Assembly (NCBI RefSeq): GCF_033118175.1
Contig: NC_083697.1
Span: 29,424,001 to 29,488,000 of the forward strand
Origin: Dama dama
Lineage: Eukaryota; Chordata; Mammalia; Artiodactyla; Cervidae
Direction of reading: 5' to 3'
Length of the DNA: 64,000 nucleotides
Below are positions 10,762 through 24,083 of the stretch, one piece after another. Position 1 is the stretch's first letter. Each line of letters begins with the position of its first letter. Under the pieces are notes generated by a model. That model was given only the letters and a program-made list of their open reading frames with translations, was not told the origin of the DNA and did no database searches. The position numbers and the translations under genes were made by a program.

Positions 10762-13248
10762 CTAAAGGAAAGTTCATTTATATGGATTATAATACAGCTA
10801 AGGCCATATTAAGTTCCTCCATTGTTATGAAAACTAATTGCTGAACAGTTGGTTTAATTAATATATGGGACAACCAAACTGAGTTTAAGATAGTCAAAAT
10901 AATTGAACCAATGTTAATAATTAAAATGATGCCTCATAATTTAACTAGTATTATAACCTTAGCTACTAAACTAAATCAAATACATATTTTCATCTACTAG
11001 GTAAATAAATATTTTCCTCCCAAAAAATCCAAATACCACTTTACACTAAAACAGTAAATCTGTAAAACATGAAACTATCTCCTTTCAATGACTGTAAATA
11101 AGAAAATTTATTCATTTAAAATCAGAACAATTTAACTCAGAACAATTATTTACCCTTTATGCATATTTTCAATTTTTAAAAACAATAGGCATAACTAGGA
11201 GACAATCTAAACAAACAAATATGTCTATGAAACACTAGTTTGATAGTGAAATATTAGTGTTCAACAAAACGTTAATGTGTCCTGTGAAAAAAGTGTCTTC
11301 AATTAAATGATATGGGTTTCTTTATGGTAGTACTATTAAGAACACTAAAATACACTAATGTGAATTTTGAATATAAGAAGGAGAAAAATATTTGATTGTT
11401 TAAAAATGTAACAGTAATTCAGCATTTGGTCTCAATCATTAAAAAACTTTATTGAAGAAAAGAAGAGTTGTGTGAAGAGAGATGGACAATATTTTTATTG
11501 TCCAAAGCGTTTCCTTAGGGCACAGAACTATTATGACTGAAACCAAGGCTCTCATAACAGACACTCACAACTGTCATCTGTCTTTGGCCAACCACAAAAG
11601 TACCCCTCAAATCCCTGAAGAAGGGTACTGGGGTAAAGGAAAACAGCTCCTAACAGCTAGAAATTGTCCTGATACCTTGTGAAGGCCTTGATGTTGCTAG
11701 GCGGTGGCCTCCCGTCCTGTTGAACGCCAACAGTCTCACAGAAAATCACCATATCTAGACCACGCTGCCACCATGATGGGTCCAGTTAGAGATCAGGCTA
11801 CTTTGTAATTATGTCTGAATCCAGGCAAAAACATGAACATTGTCCAAACCACAAAAGGAACCAAATATCCTGAATCGTGGCTCCTGTGAGTGACTTTGCT
11901 TTTTTACCAAGTCTAGCCTCAGCCTCTTTTCATTTTTACCTTCCAGGTAGGGCAACCAACTCCTCCCAGTTTGCTTGGGATTTTGGGGAGGTTGTATGCT
12001 GAAAATGCTGTACCCCAGAAACCCCTCAGTTGCAGGGAGAGTTGGTTACCCAGCTTCTCAGTAAGAGTCATTAATAACGCAAATCATAAAATTACACCTG
12101 CTTTTTGACAGCAAGCAAAGAATAGCAAAGCCCTGCTTCCATGAACCCTTCCTCAAATCACAGTACAACCCTAAACCTATAGTAAGTCTTTTCTTAATAC
12201 AATGTTACTGAGATGACCCATGGTTCGCCATGGTAGCCTTCACTTCATTGCTACTAGACAAAAAAAAATAATAGTTCAAGTACAGGTGTGTTCCTAGTTC
12301 CTCTGGCAAAAGGAAATTGACAGCATGACAAGGAAGAAGAGTCAAAGGCAATATAGATGAAGATCTATATATAGATGAAGGGGGCTAGAATTTTGGTGTC
12401 ATTGCATCTCAAAAGTGAAGTCACCATTCCTATCAGAGATGCAGAGTAACAAAAGTGATGTCCTCTGGAGAAGAGCTATCCCCATGCTACACCTAAGAAG
12501 GAGTGTTTTTTTTTTTTTTTTTCCTGTCTTATGAAAGTTACAGAATAAAAGTACAAAAGCACCTGGGATTTCCAGATTCTTCCAATACCAGTCTTGCTTG
12601 AAATGGCATGAAAAACAGCCTTCATTTCTCTAATGATTTAAGACACTTCCACAAGCAGTCTCATTCTCTCTTTCTCTCTCATGCTCTTTCATACAGACCC
12701 CAAAACAGTGAAAGGTTGTATAGAACTGACTCAATCACTTTGTGAATTGATGAAAGAACAAGAGAACTGATTTTATTTAATGCATCTTAAGAAGTATATG
12801 CTGTTCCACCATAGCAGTATCTAGGATGTTTTCTGCCAATTCATCTGTGGAATTAAGTTAGGAAGAGCTATCTTCTTTATTCTGAAGACATAATTATAGA
12901 TGTGCAAAATATTTATCTCTATGAATGCTCACAGAAGATCTGTTTATAATGCGGAAAATTAGGAGCAGTCTAAGCAATAACAGACCAGATAAAAATATCT
13001 AATGTGATAAAAGATATTGTCACTAATTAAAATTCTATCAAAGAACATTTAACAGTAAGGAACAAGTTTATGACATAAGTGAAAAAATTCAAGTTACAAA
13101 ATTGTCAATTTTGTAGGTTTCCATTTTAGTAAAATAAGAAGTATAGGACTTCCTGTTTCGGGTTCCATATTTAAGGAGCTTTGGAAGTCACCACTCTATC
13201 CTAACAAAAAACTGAACAGACTAAAAATTCAACAACTCTTCTTTGATT

Positions 13249-13380
13249 AATTTTTTGTTTGTTTATGTTTGGCTGTGCTGGGTATTCACTGAAGCACTGG
13301 CTTTTCTCCAGTTGTGCAAGTGGGGGCTACTCTCCAGAGCGGTGTGCGCCTTCTCATGGCTGTGGCTTCTGAAGTGCAAT
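13249..13380 (-). mobile_element. CHR-2-type SINE fragment
   Basis: TTTGGCTGTGCTGGGTATTC... GTGCAAGTGGGGGCTACTCT... GGTGTGCGCCTTCTCATGGC is the reverse strand of a CHR-2-like SINE. Confidence 0.7.
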
Positions 13381-13834
13381 TGACAAATTGCTGGACACTC
13401 CACAGAGGACAAGTCTGAGAGTTAAAATCTCCAGGAGGGTTCAGCTAAAAGATTGGAAGGGACACATTATTTTGAGATTTAGCTCTAGGAGCTTGACCAG
13501 ATTCCCACAGCAAATATTGGGGAACAGTATTTCTAAGGAAATGGAAACAACCTTAGACACTCCAGAGCACTCTCGTCTTCTTAACAAGGCCTGCCCTCAA
13601 GAAAAACTAGTTAATCAGAGCCTAATCTACTAAGGTATTTTCAGAGTCCAACTGACCACAGGTAGGGAAATAACTAACTGTAGTTCACTATAACAAACCT
13701 CTCTCACCTAAAGGGGATAAACAAATGGAGAAATTCTTGTGAGGTTCACAGTCGACAGGCGTAGGCTTACTAAAGGACTGAGACCCAATCACAGGACTCT
13801 AGAAAGCCTCCTCCCCACACCTCACCACTGCATT

Positions 13835-14509
13835 CAGTTCAGCTCAGTTCAGTCTGAAGACTTTCAGTCGTGTCCAACTCTTTGCGACCCCATGAATCGC
13901 AGCACACCAGGCCTCCCTGTCCATCACCAACTCCCGGAGGGTACTCAAACTCATGTCCATCGAGTCGGTGATGCCATCCAGCCATCTCATCCTCTGTCAT
14001 CCCCTTCTCCTCCTGCCCCCAATCCCTCCCAGCATCAGGGTCTTTTCCAATGAGTCAACTCTTCGTATGGGTGGTCAAAGTATTGGAGTTTCAGCTTCAG
14101 CATCAATCCTTCCAATGAACAGCCAGGACTGATCTCCTTAGGATGGACTGGTTGGATCTCTTTGCAGTCCAAGGAACTCTCAAGAGTCTTCTCCAACACC
14201 ACAGTTCAAAAGCATCAATTCTTTGGTGCTCAGCTTTCTTCACAGTCCAACTCTCACATCCATACCATACATGACCACTGGAAAAACCATAGCCTTGACT
14301 AGACGGACCTTTGTTGACGAAGTAATGTCTCTGCTTTTTAATATGCTGTCTAGGTTGGTCATAACTTTCCTTCCAAGGAGTAAGTGTCTTTTAATTTCAT
14401 GGCTGCAATCACCATCTGCAGTGATTGTGGAGCCCCCCAAAAAATAAAGTCTGACACTGTTTCCACTGTCTCCCCATCTATTTCCCATGAAGTGATGGGA
14501 CCAGATGCC
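13835..14509 (-). mobile_element. BovB LINE, 5'-truncated
   Basis: It reads on the minus strand from 14509 to the tandem CAGTT (AACTG) tail at 13835. It is flanked by an 11-bp target-site duplication ACCACTGCATT at 13824-13834 and 14510-14520. It is the only BovB in the window that is sense to BANK1. Confidence 0.95.
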
Positions 14510-14562
14510 ACCACTGCATTACTAAAGGTCTATTTGCAACAGTTCTTTTTACAGAGAATATT

Positions 14563-14782
14563 TGTGTGTGAGCTATGTCCCTTCAGTTGTATCCAACTCA
14601 TCTCAACTCTATGGACTGTAGCCCGCCCTCTGCCCATGGGATTCTCCAGGCAAGAATACTGGAGTGGGTCGCCATGCCCTCCTACAGGGTACCTTCTCAA
14701 CTCAGAGATCGAACCCATGTCTCTTATGTCTCCTGCACTGGCAGATGGGTTCTTTACCATAACTAGTGCCACCGGGGAAGCC
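14563..14782 (-). mobile_element. Bov-tA-type SINE
   Basis: The complement of the family: GTGTGTGAGCTATGTCC head side, CTCCAGGCAAGAATACTGGA and the end TAGTGCCACCGGGGAAGCCC. Confidence 0.9.
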
Positions 14783-15301
14783 CACATTATGTCTAGTTAT
14801 CAAGAAAAATTACAAGGCATACATACCAAAAGGAAGGGAGTACAATTTGGAGAGACCAGGGAAAAAGCATTTGTTTTCTGTTTTTGTTACCTTGTTCTTT
14901 GTTTCTGTTTTCTCTTCTACTGTTTTTCTGCCATTGTGTTTTACTGAACATTTTATATGATTCCATTTTTCTTCTTTTTTTAATTTAGCATATCAGTCAT
15001 ACTCAAAAACATTTTTAGTGGTTATCCTGGAGTTTGCAATATACATTTACAACTAATCCAAGTCCAGTATCAAATAACACTGTACCACTTTATAGATAGT
15101 TTTAGTACCTTATAATAATAAAATGATTACTCCTCCCTCCTATACTTTATATTACTGCTTTCATTTATGTCATTATATATAAATATATACAAGCATATAT
15201 ATGTAAAATTTATATCATATATTATATAAGCATACATTATTGAATATATTGTTGATAATATTTTGAACAAACTATTATCTTCTAGATCAATGGCAAATAG
15301 G

Positions 15302-15340
<39 letters not shown>

Positions 15341-15345
15341 TACTT
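15302..15345 (+). repeat. (TA)n microsatellite
   Basis: Two runs of TA joined by TATGTATA. Confidence 0.95.
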
Positions 15346-15584
15346 TAATTTTATCTTCAGTTATTCCTTCTTTGATGCTACAGAACTGAATTTCTGATCT
15401 ATATTACTTTTCTTTTCACTATAAAACTTCTTTTAACTTTTCTTTCAGGCAGGTCCACTGATAATAAATTTTTCAATATTTTTTCCTGAGGAAAATGTCT
15501 TACTAACAATAAACAAGTGGAATTGGAAGTTAAAAATGGAATACCACTTACAATAGTCCCTCTAGCTTTTTCTTTGTCCCTCCT

Positions 15585-17498
15585 CAAAATGAAATACTTA
15601 GGTATAAATCTAACAAAATATGTACATCAATATGATGAAAACCACAAAACTTTGATAACCAAAATCAAATAAGAACTAAGTAAATGGAAATATATTCTGT
15701 TCATGGATAGAAAAACTCAATAGTGTCAAGATGTCTGTTCTTCCCAATTTGCTCTATAGATTCAATTCAATCACAATAAAAATATCAGAAAATTACAGAT
15801 ATGGACAGACTGATTCTAAAGTTTATATGGAGAGGCAAGAGATCCAGAGTAGGCAACTTAATATTGAAGGTGAAGAACAATGTTGGAAAACTGATACTAC
15901 ACTACTTCAATACTTACTATAAAGTTACAGTGATCCAGACAGTGTGGTCTTGGGAAAAGAATAATCAAACATTTCAATGGAACACAATAAAGAGCCAAGA
16001 AAGAGAATCACATAAACATAATTAACTGATCTTTGAGCAAGGAAAAAAATAAAACAATGAGGCAAAAAAAGTCACTTCAACAAAAGGTGATGGAATGACT
16101 AAATATTCACATGCAAAAAAAAAAAAAGCATCAAGATACAAACCTTACAACAATCACAAAAATTAACTAAAAATGGATCCTAGACATAAATGTATATGAA
16201 ATTATAAAACTAGAAGACATTAATACCAGAAGAGAAAACCTAGATGACTTTGGGTATGATGATGCATTTTTAGACACAACACTGAAGTTATGATCCATGA
16301 AAGAAATAATTCATAAGCTGGACTTCATTAAAATGAAAAACATGCCTGCAAAAGACAACGTCTAGAGAATTAGGAGATAAGCCATAGATTCAGAGAAGAT
16401 ATTTGCAAAAGACACACTTAGAAAAGGACTGTTTTCCAAAATTTATAAAGAACTCAAATTCAACAATTAAGAAAAAAACCAAATCAATTTAAAATCAGTC
16501 AAAGTTCTTAAACATCTCACCAAAGAAGACATATAGGTAGAAAACAGGCATATGAAAACATGCTCCACTTGTATGTCATTAAGGAAATGCAAATTAAAAT
16601 AACAATGAAATAGCTCTATACACCTATTACACACCTATTAGAATGGCCAAAATTTGGAACACTGACAATATCAAATGCTACTAAGAATTTGGAACAAGAA
16701 CTCTCATCAATCGCTGTGGAAATGCAAATGGTACAACTATTTTGGAAGACATTTTGGTGGTTTCTGACAAACCTAAGCATATTCTTATCATTCTAACAAA
16801 TGCACTCCTTGGTATTTATTCAAGTGAATTAGAAAACTTATATCCACACAAGAATCTACATATAGATATTTATAGCAGCTTTATTCATAATTGTCCAAAC
16901 TTGGGAGCAATCAAGATGTTCTTCAGCAAGTAGAATGAATAAGTTGTGGTTCATCCATACAAGGAAATATTATTCAGCACTAATAAGTGAAGTAAGCTAT
17001 TAAAACAATGAAAAAACGTGGGTTAAAAACCTTAGATGCTTATTACTAAGTGAAAGAAGCCACTCTGAAAAGGCCATACATAGTATGATTCCAACTATAT
17101 GACATTCTGGAAAAGGCAAAACTGTAGAGACAGGAAAAAGATCTGGGATTGCCAGGGATCTGGAATAGAAGGGAGAGGAATGAATAGGCAGAGCTCAGAT
17201 TTGGGGTGCAGTGAAAATACTCTTTATGATACCATTATACATTTGCCCAAACCCATAGATTGTAGAATACCAAGAGTACACCCTAAGGTAAACTATGGAC
17301 TTTGAGGGATTATGCTATGTTAATGTAGGCTCATTCTTAAGTGGTGAAAAAGATGTACCATTGTGGTGAATGATGATAATTGGGGTGGCTATATATGTAA
17401 TTGGGGGTGACAGGGTGGAGACTATATGGGAAATCTCTGTATCTCCCTCTCAGTTGCTGTAAACCTAAAACTGCTCTAAAAAATAAAGTCTTTTAATA
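15585..17498 (+). mobile_element. Old L1 LINE, ORF2 3' half and 3' UTR
   Basis: It begins with the ORF2 KYLG-type segment, continues with MSVLPNLLYRFNSITIK in broken frames (15731 onward) and the endmost ORF2 part, and ends in an AAAATAAAGTC tail. Many frameshifts show it is ancient. Confidence 0.8.
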
Positions 17499-18017
17499 TG
17501 TATACATATTCAGAACTATGCTGTAGAAATTCAAGACAAATTTTTGAATGCATACGAATAGTCTAGCTATATAAATCCAAGATACCTAGAGGTTATTTCT
17601 GATTGATGGAGACATGAGAAATTTTATTTTACACATAACTAATAATATCAGTTATTTTTAATATCTAATATACTTAAGAATCATTCTGAATCTATACTGA
17701 AAATATATTTGTTTTATAGATTGAACTATATACATTCCTCAAATACAGGAATAAAATGATCAAGATTACAGATTGAGCAAATTTCTTTACCCCTCCTCTA
17801 CAACATGCAAGTGAAATTACAGAAAAGATTATTTTCTTTATGTATGATGATGGAAAAATGTGGAGGAAACATTGTTATTCAGATAATATATGAAATAAAC
17901 CAGCTTACCACAAATTATTTAATGTTCAGGTGATTAAGCAATCTCCAAAACTATTAACTGAAATTAACTTGTCTTCACTCTTTTAAAGTAAACATAATCC
18001 TAGAGGAAAATTACAGA

Positions 18018-18287
18018 GATCCTGCTGCTGCTGCTAAGTTGCTTCAGTCGTGTCTGACTCTGTGCAACCCCATAGAGGGCAGCCCACCAGGCTCCCCCGT
18101 CCCTCGGATTCTCCAGGCAAGAATACTGGAGTGGGTTGCCATTTCCTCCTCCAATGCATGAAAGTGGAAAGTGAAAATGAAGTCTATCAGTCGTGTCCGA
18201 CTCTTCGCGACCCCATGGACTGCAGCCTACAAGGCTCCTCCGTCCATGGGATTTTCCAGGCAAGAGGACTGGAGTGGGGTGCCAGCA
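18018..18287 (-). mobile_element. Dimeric BOV-A2-type SINE, relatively young
   Basis: Two units meet near 18155-18185 (AATGCATGAAAGTGGAAAGTG). It includes a CTG repeat head and well-preserved TCGTGTCCGACTCTTCGCGA, with CpGs still intact, which suggests recent insertion. Confidence 0.93.
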
Positions 18288-18413
18288 AGATAATTCTGTA
18301 TAATTTTTTAGCACCCAATATTACACTGCAAGCTTAGCAAAATAATAAAATAGTTAAGCATCAGAAGATAAACTTCCCTATGAATTAAGTTGCAAAAAAT
18401 CATTATATATTTA

Positions 18414-19628
18414 ATTTTTTTTCATTTATTTTTATTAGTTGGAGGCTAATTACTTTACAATATTGTAGTGGGTTTTGTCATACATTGACTTGAATCAGTC
18501 ATGGTTTTACCTGTATTCCCCCTCCCGTTCCCCCCTCCCACATCCCTCTCTACCCGCTCCCTCTGGGTCTTCCCAGTGCACCAGACCCGAGAACTTGTTT
18601 CATGCATCCAACCTGGGCTGGTGATCTGTTTCACCATAGATAATATACATGTTTCGATGCTGTTCTCTCGAAACATCCCACCCTCGCCTTCTCCCACAGA
18701 GTCCAAAACTCTGTTCTGTACAACTGTGCCTCTTTTTCTGTTTTGCATATAGGGTCATCATTACCATCTTTCTAAATTCCATATACATGTGTTAGTATGC
18801 TGTAATGTTCTTTATCTTTCTGGCTTACTTCACTCTGTATAATGGGCTCCAGTTTCATCCATCTCATTAGAACTGGTTCAAATGAATTCTTTTTAATGGC
18901 TGAGTAATAATCCATGGTGTATATGTACCACTCCTTCCTTATCCATTCGTCTGCTGATGGGCATATGGTTGCTTCCATGTCCTGGCTATTATAAACAGTG
19001 CTGCGATGAACATTGGAGTGCACGTGTCTCTTTCAGACCTGGTTTCCTCAGTGTGTATGCCCAGAAGTGGGATTGCTGGGTCATATGGCAGTTCTATTTC
19101 CAGTTTTTTAAGAAATCTCCACACTGTTCTCCATAGCGGCTGTACTAGTTTGCATTCCCACCAACAGTGTAAGAGGGTTCCCTTTTCTCCACACCCGCTC
19201 CAGCATTTATTGCTTGTAGACTTTTGGATAGCAGCCATCCTGACTGGTGTGTAATGGTACCTCATTGTGGTTTTGATTTGCATTTCTCTGATAGTGAGTG
19301 ATGTTGAGCATCTTTTCATGTGTTTGTTAGCCATCTGTATGTCTTCTTTGGAGAAATGTCTGTTTAGTTCTTTGGCCCATTTTTTGATTGGGTCATTTAT
19401 TTTTCTGGAATTGAGCTTCAGGAGTTGCTTGTATATTTTTGAGATTAATCCTGTGTCTGTTGCTTCATTTGCTATTATTTTCTCCCAATCTGAGGGCTGT
19501 CTTTTCACCTTGCTTATAGTTTCCTTTGTTGTGTAAAAGCTTTTAAGTTTCATTAGGTCCCATTTGTTTATTTTTGCTTTTATCTCCAATATTCTGGGAG
19601 GTGGCTCATAGAGGATCCTGCTGTGATT
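18414..19628 (-). mobile_element. Bovine-type L1, 3' segment of a twin-primed insertion
   Basis: On the minus strand this holds the last part of ORF2 (252-codon open frame at 19697-18939, with INKWDLMKLKSF, HFSKEDIQMANKHMK and CGEKGTLLHCWWECKLVQPLW) and the 3' UTR, ending in a T-rich tail on plus at 18413-18430. Its 5' boundary is exactly where the inverted segment starts. Confidence 0.92.
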
Positions 19629-20320
19629 CACCATTGCAACAAAAAGAATAAAATACTTAGGAGTATATCTACCTAAAGAAACAAAAGATCTATACATAGA
19701 AAACTATAAAACACTGATGGAAGAAATCAAAGAGGACACAAACAGATGGAGAAACATACCGTGTTCATGGATTGGAAGAATCAATATTGTCAAAATGGCT
19801 ACTCTACCCAAAGCAATCTATAGATTCAATGCAATCCCTATTAAGCTACCAACGGTATTTTTCATAGAACTAGAACAAATAATTTCACAATTTGTATGGA
19901 AATAGAAAAAACCTCAAATAGCCAAAGTAATCTTGAGAAAGAAGAATGGAACTGGAGGAATCAACCTGCCTGACTTCAGACTATACTACAAAGCCACAGT
20001 CATCAAGACAGTATGGTACTTGCACAAAGACAGAAATATAGATCCATGGAACAGAATAGAAAGCCCAGAGACAAATCCATGAACCTATGGACACCTTATC
20101 TTTGACAAAGGAGGCAAGGATATACAATGGAAAAAAGACAACCTCTTTAACAAGTGGTGCTGGGAAAACTGGTCAACCACTTGTAAAAGAATGAAACTAG
20201 AACACTTTCTAACACTATACACAAAAATAAACTCAAAATGGATTAAAGATCTAAATGTAAGACCAGAAACTATAAAACTCCTAGAGGAAAACATAGGCAA
20301 AACACTCTCTGACATATATA
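19629..20320 (+). mobile_element. Bovine-type L1, inverted 5' segment of a twin-primed insertion
   Basis: ORF2 on the plus strand runs from the KRIKYLGVYL segment through the 62-codon frame at 19717-19905 to ENIGKTLSDI. In intact L1 this is followed directly by the part found inverted at 19628. Candidate flanking duplications TATATATTTA occur at 18404-18413 and 20315-20324. Confidence 0.9.
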
Positions 20321-20719
20321 TTTAGTTTTTAAAACATACCAAATGTTTTTCAAACTTTTTAATACTGTTTTTTTTCAAAAAATTAACTTTTAGTGTAGTA
20401 TTTTTATCTTTTGTTTTTATTTGTCAATTTATTAAATCCTCATTTGGAATGAGGACAGGTTTTCTGATAATTAACAAAACTCAGTGGAGCCTGAAAAAAG
20501 ATAGAATCCTTTATTGCTATCATACTTGAACTGCTTTCATTATAGTGATCTGATGAAAAAAGAAATTATTCCTCAATACCCAATGACCCTTCAAATCTAT
20601 CAATAGGTCAGAGACAAAGCAAGGTTTCGGTTTTCATCATAAATAATTTGGGAACAGAGAGAGAGAGAGAAAGGCAAGCAATAATATAGAAGACATATGT
20701 CTGCTGCTAAAAAAACCTT

Positions 20720-20865
20720 CCTGTCGTCTCATGCAACCTTGGAAGAAAAGCTTCAATTTCCTCAATTGTTTAATGGGGTAAATGACTTCCTTATTGGATT
20801 GTTTTGATTACATTTAATAAAATGTATTGTGTGTCAGGCCTAGGATAGACACTCAAGATTAGTCT
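20720..20865 (+). repeat. MIR SINE fragment
   Basis: CAATTTCCTCAATTGTTTAATGGGG followed by GTGTGTCAGGCCTAGGATAGACACTCAA keeps the MIR order of conserved blocks. Confidence 0.6.
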
Positions 20866-21815
20866 CCTTCTTCTAATTTCTGATATCAAACTGAATAAAA
20901 GCAATTTTTTTTTATTTTCAAAAGATCATAAATCCATCTTTCTAAGTCTGTATGGCTAATTATGATTCAGAAAGCACTGCAACATATTCCTGGAATGTCA
21001 ATACTGAACATACTTTTTTGGACAGATTTATAATATAGTAAACAATTCTTTAATCATAATGTAGCTGATACCATTAAGTATGTTTAAGGCAGTACAGATT
21101 CTAGCATGCTCTTCTGGAGTTTTAATGTCATACTAAAGACTATAACATTCCCTATCATTCAGGGAAGTAAACAGGTATTTTCCCAAGAGGTAAAGGAAAC
21201 AGATAAACTACACAAAAAGATGTAATTTTACCAACCTTTTAGTCTAGTCCTCAGGTATCTTAATCTTTGTTGTCTGTGGGGCATTACAAAAGACACAAAA
21301 TAAGGAATATTTCATTCAAGGCTATGTCCAGAGAAAATTAATAATGATCATAATACAACTTCTTACCTAACAAATATATATAAAAACTCAATATAATCAA
21401 GTAAATGTTGGTTTCCAATAATAAAAAGATAAATCTACATTACTTAAATATGCACATTTATCCTGGCACTGAAACTGCGCAAACTCTACCAATTCTCTCA
21501 AACGTAGGCATCAGTATATATTTAATTTTACTCTTAGTACTTTAGTCTTTTTATTTTAGTCTGTAACAAGCAGGAATAGTTCTAAGACAGAAAATATGTA
21601 AGGAGATGCTGTTTTTGGTAGCCTGTGTGTTCCATTTTTATCTGCATTTCTGTTCTATTCTGTTTATTATATTTTCTTCTTTTTCCTATCCTTTCCCCTT
21701 CTCGTAATCCACCCATCACCCATCACCCACTATTCCTTTAAGATACATTTTCTTACCCACCTCTTAGTCAAACTAACTACACAAAAATGATATCATATCT
21801 TGCAACTCAAGACTA

Positions 21816-21945
21816 TTGTCTTCAGACCAGCAGTTTATTAGACATGCGTACTTCTAGCCACCACCCTAGAGCTACTGAATCATAATCTGCATTTTAAAAG
21901 GATCCCAAATGATTTGAATGCACACTGAAGTTTGAGAAATGATGC
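21816..21945. mobile_element. hAT-Charlie MITE fragment (MER20/MER58-like)
   Basis: AATCTGCATTTTAAAAGGATCCCAAATGATTTGAATGCACACTGAAGTTTGAGAAATGATG matches the right half of such a MITE when read in pieces. Confidence 0.5.
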
Positions 21946-22125
21946 ACATTAACAATTGGTGTGATACTGTTTCATAACATTAACAAAGCATGAGCCACTA
22001 AATGAAATCATATCGTGTATTTATTTTCTTCCTTGTTTCTTGTCCATCCATCTAGAATGCAACTGTTTGAGGTCAAATAATTAGTCCTTTTTACCCTTTT
22101 ATGTATCTCTGGTACATACAATAGG

Positions 22126-22311
22126 GCCCGCTCAGTTGTATCTGACTCTTTGTGATCCCATGGACTATACAGTCCATGGAATTCTCCAGGCCAGAATACT
22201 GGAGTCGGTAGCCTTTCCCTTCTCCAGGGGTCTTCCCAACCCAGGGATCAAACCCAGGTCTCCCGCATTGCAGGTGGATTCTTTACCAGCTGAGCCACAC
22301 TGGAAGCACCC
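22126..22311 (-). mobile_element. Bov-tA-type SINE
   Basis: The complement of the family with CTCAGTTGTATCTGACTC, an imperfect palindrome around CCATGGACTATACAGTCCATGG and the GCTGAGCCACACTGGAAGC end. Confidence 0.9.
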
Positions 22312-22691
22312 TTTAACACAGCAGATGCTCAATATTTATATGAGTAGACATAGTGATAAGATGTTGTGTATTCACATGCATAGCAGATGTAACTATTTGT
22401 TGCTTGATTTATGATTAAATATATCCATGTCTGGTTTTTTATTTGGGAGGTAAGTAGAGTTGTGGCTTGTATCTGAAGGACAGTGTTTTGTTCTATCTGC
22501 CAGACTCTTTGCCTGGCTGTTTTAAGGAAGTACATCTGTATTTCAGTCAGTATAACCCTTAAGGAAGGGAACTGAACAAGTTAGAGAAAATCACCAAAGC
22601 TTAGAAAGCACTAAGCTCTCCTACACATTTTCATTGTTTACACTTTTTCTGAGAGTTGCTAAGGCAATACTAGCATTAGTTATTCTATCGA

Positions 22692-22906
22692 CAGGCTTCT
22701 GCCTGCCAAAGAATCTGCATGCCAAACAGGAGACCAGGGTTCAATTTCCGGGTCAGGAAGATCCCCTGGAGAAGGAAATGGCAACCCACTGCAGTATTCT
22801 TGCCTAGGAAATCCCAAGGACAGAGAAGCCTAGTGGGTTACACAGTCCATGGGGTCACAAAAGAGTTGCACATAACTTTTTGACTAAACAACAACAACAA
22901 TGCTAT
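22692..22906 (+). mobile_element. Bov-tA-type SINE
   Basis: It runs from AGGCTTCTGCCTGCC through CTGGAGAAGGAAATGGCAAC to a CAACAACAACAA tail. Confidence 0.88.
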
Positions 22907-23716
22907 CGACTGTTATTTCCTGCAACTGGATATATGAAACACTTAGATGAAAGAACTGAAATTCCAGTTAATGAAATGAACCCTAGTTACATCCTCCCTG
23001 AAGAAGTTTAACACATATAATGATAATCCCTTTCAGCAGAGTATCCAGAATGAAATAAAATCAAGATTTATTGAATAAGATTGCAAACAAAAACTGACCA
23101 TCAGACTTTCGACTATTGCCTTTAATGAATGACACTGTAAAGTATTGACTGTATCCTGACTGCTGTATTTTTGAAGTCTAGGTTACCATAAAACTTTGTG
23201 TATAAATTGATCATCGCAGGTTTAGATGCTAAAAATAATACAAGGGATTTACAATTCATGAGTAGGGAAATGACTTTTTGTGGTCTTAGAAAATATTCCA
23301 CTGAAATACCTAGTACATGATAATGTACACTTAACACAGATAAATTCAGCAATTTACCAGTTAGTCTTTCTGTTAGTCTTTTCTTAGAATTATGTAAAAG
23401 AAAAAACAGATTAATCTGAATAGAAATTCACGAAATGTATGGTTTGAGCAACATTCCAAATGAATGAAACAATTTTTGTTATGATGTTCACTGAACATAA
23501 AAGCATATATATGTACATGTGTGTAGATGTATGCACATATCTGTGTATCATACATATACATAAATGATATAGATTTATAAGTATACTGCCATATATGTGT
23601 ATGTATATATATATAATAGGGCAAGAAAAAAATTACTGTTATTTTAACAATGATTATTTTTGAGAGGTAGGAATAAAAGTTATTTTCAAAATTTCCTTTT
23701 TCATCCTTTATAATAT

Positions 23717-23932
23717 GGGCTTCCCAGGTGGCTCAGTGGTAAAGAATCTGCCTGCCAATGTAGGAGATGCAAGAGATGCGGGTTTGATTCCCGGGACAGG
23801 AAGATTCCCTGGAGTAGGAAATGGCAGTGCAATCTAGTACTCTTGCCTGGAAAATTCCATGGGCAGAGAAGCCTGGTGGGCTACAGTCCATGAGGCTGCA
23901 GGGTCAGACACGACTGCGTGACTGAAAACGCA
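23717..23932 (+). mobile_element. Bov-tA-type SINE
   Basis: GGGCTTCCCAGGTGGCTCAG head through AGACACGACTGCGTGACTG end. Confidence 0.93.
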
Positions 23933-24083
23933 TTCCAAACAACACAAATCAATCAGACAAAAATGAACATCAACAAAAATTATTCATCATTTTCACAAGG
24001 TGAGAGGACAGCAGCAATTCTATTTTTTATAATCAAATTTATGTATTTTTACATAAGTAATAACTATTCTTTATGTATAATTT

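Larger units (their letters stand above)
13140..14880 (+). mobile_element. Old L1 5'-region remnant with three insertions
   Basis: 13140-13248, 13383-13834, 14520-14562 and 14783-14880 read as one continuous L1M-type 5' region once the insertions are removed. It contains a block near ATTTTGAGATTTAGCTCTAG and a final part near AAAAATTACAAGGCATACA. It is recognised from memory of old L1 5' sequence. A CHR-2-type SINE, a BovB and a Bov-tA SINE have landed in it. Confidence 0.5.

Noticed and set aside
11460..12340. GC-richer stretch with a repeat-like look
   Set aside because: It may be an old DNA transposon or LTR, but I could not place it in a family, so no element is called.
18939..19697. 252-codon open frame, the longest in the window
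   Set aside because: It is L1 ORF2 C-terminal sequence from a twin-primed, truncated L1, not a host gene. Its first residues cross the inversion junction.
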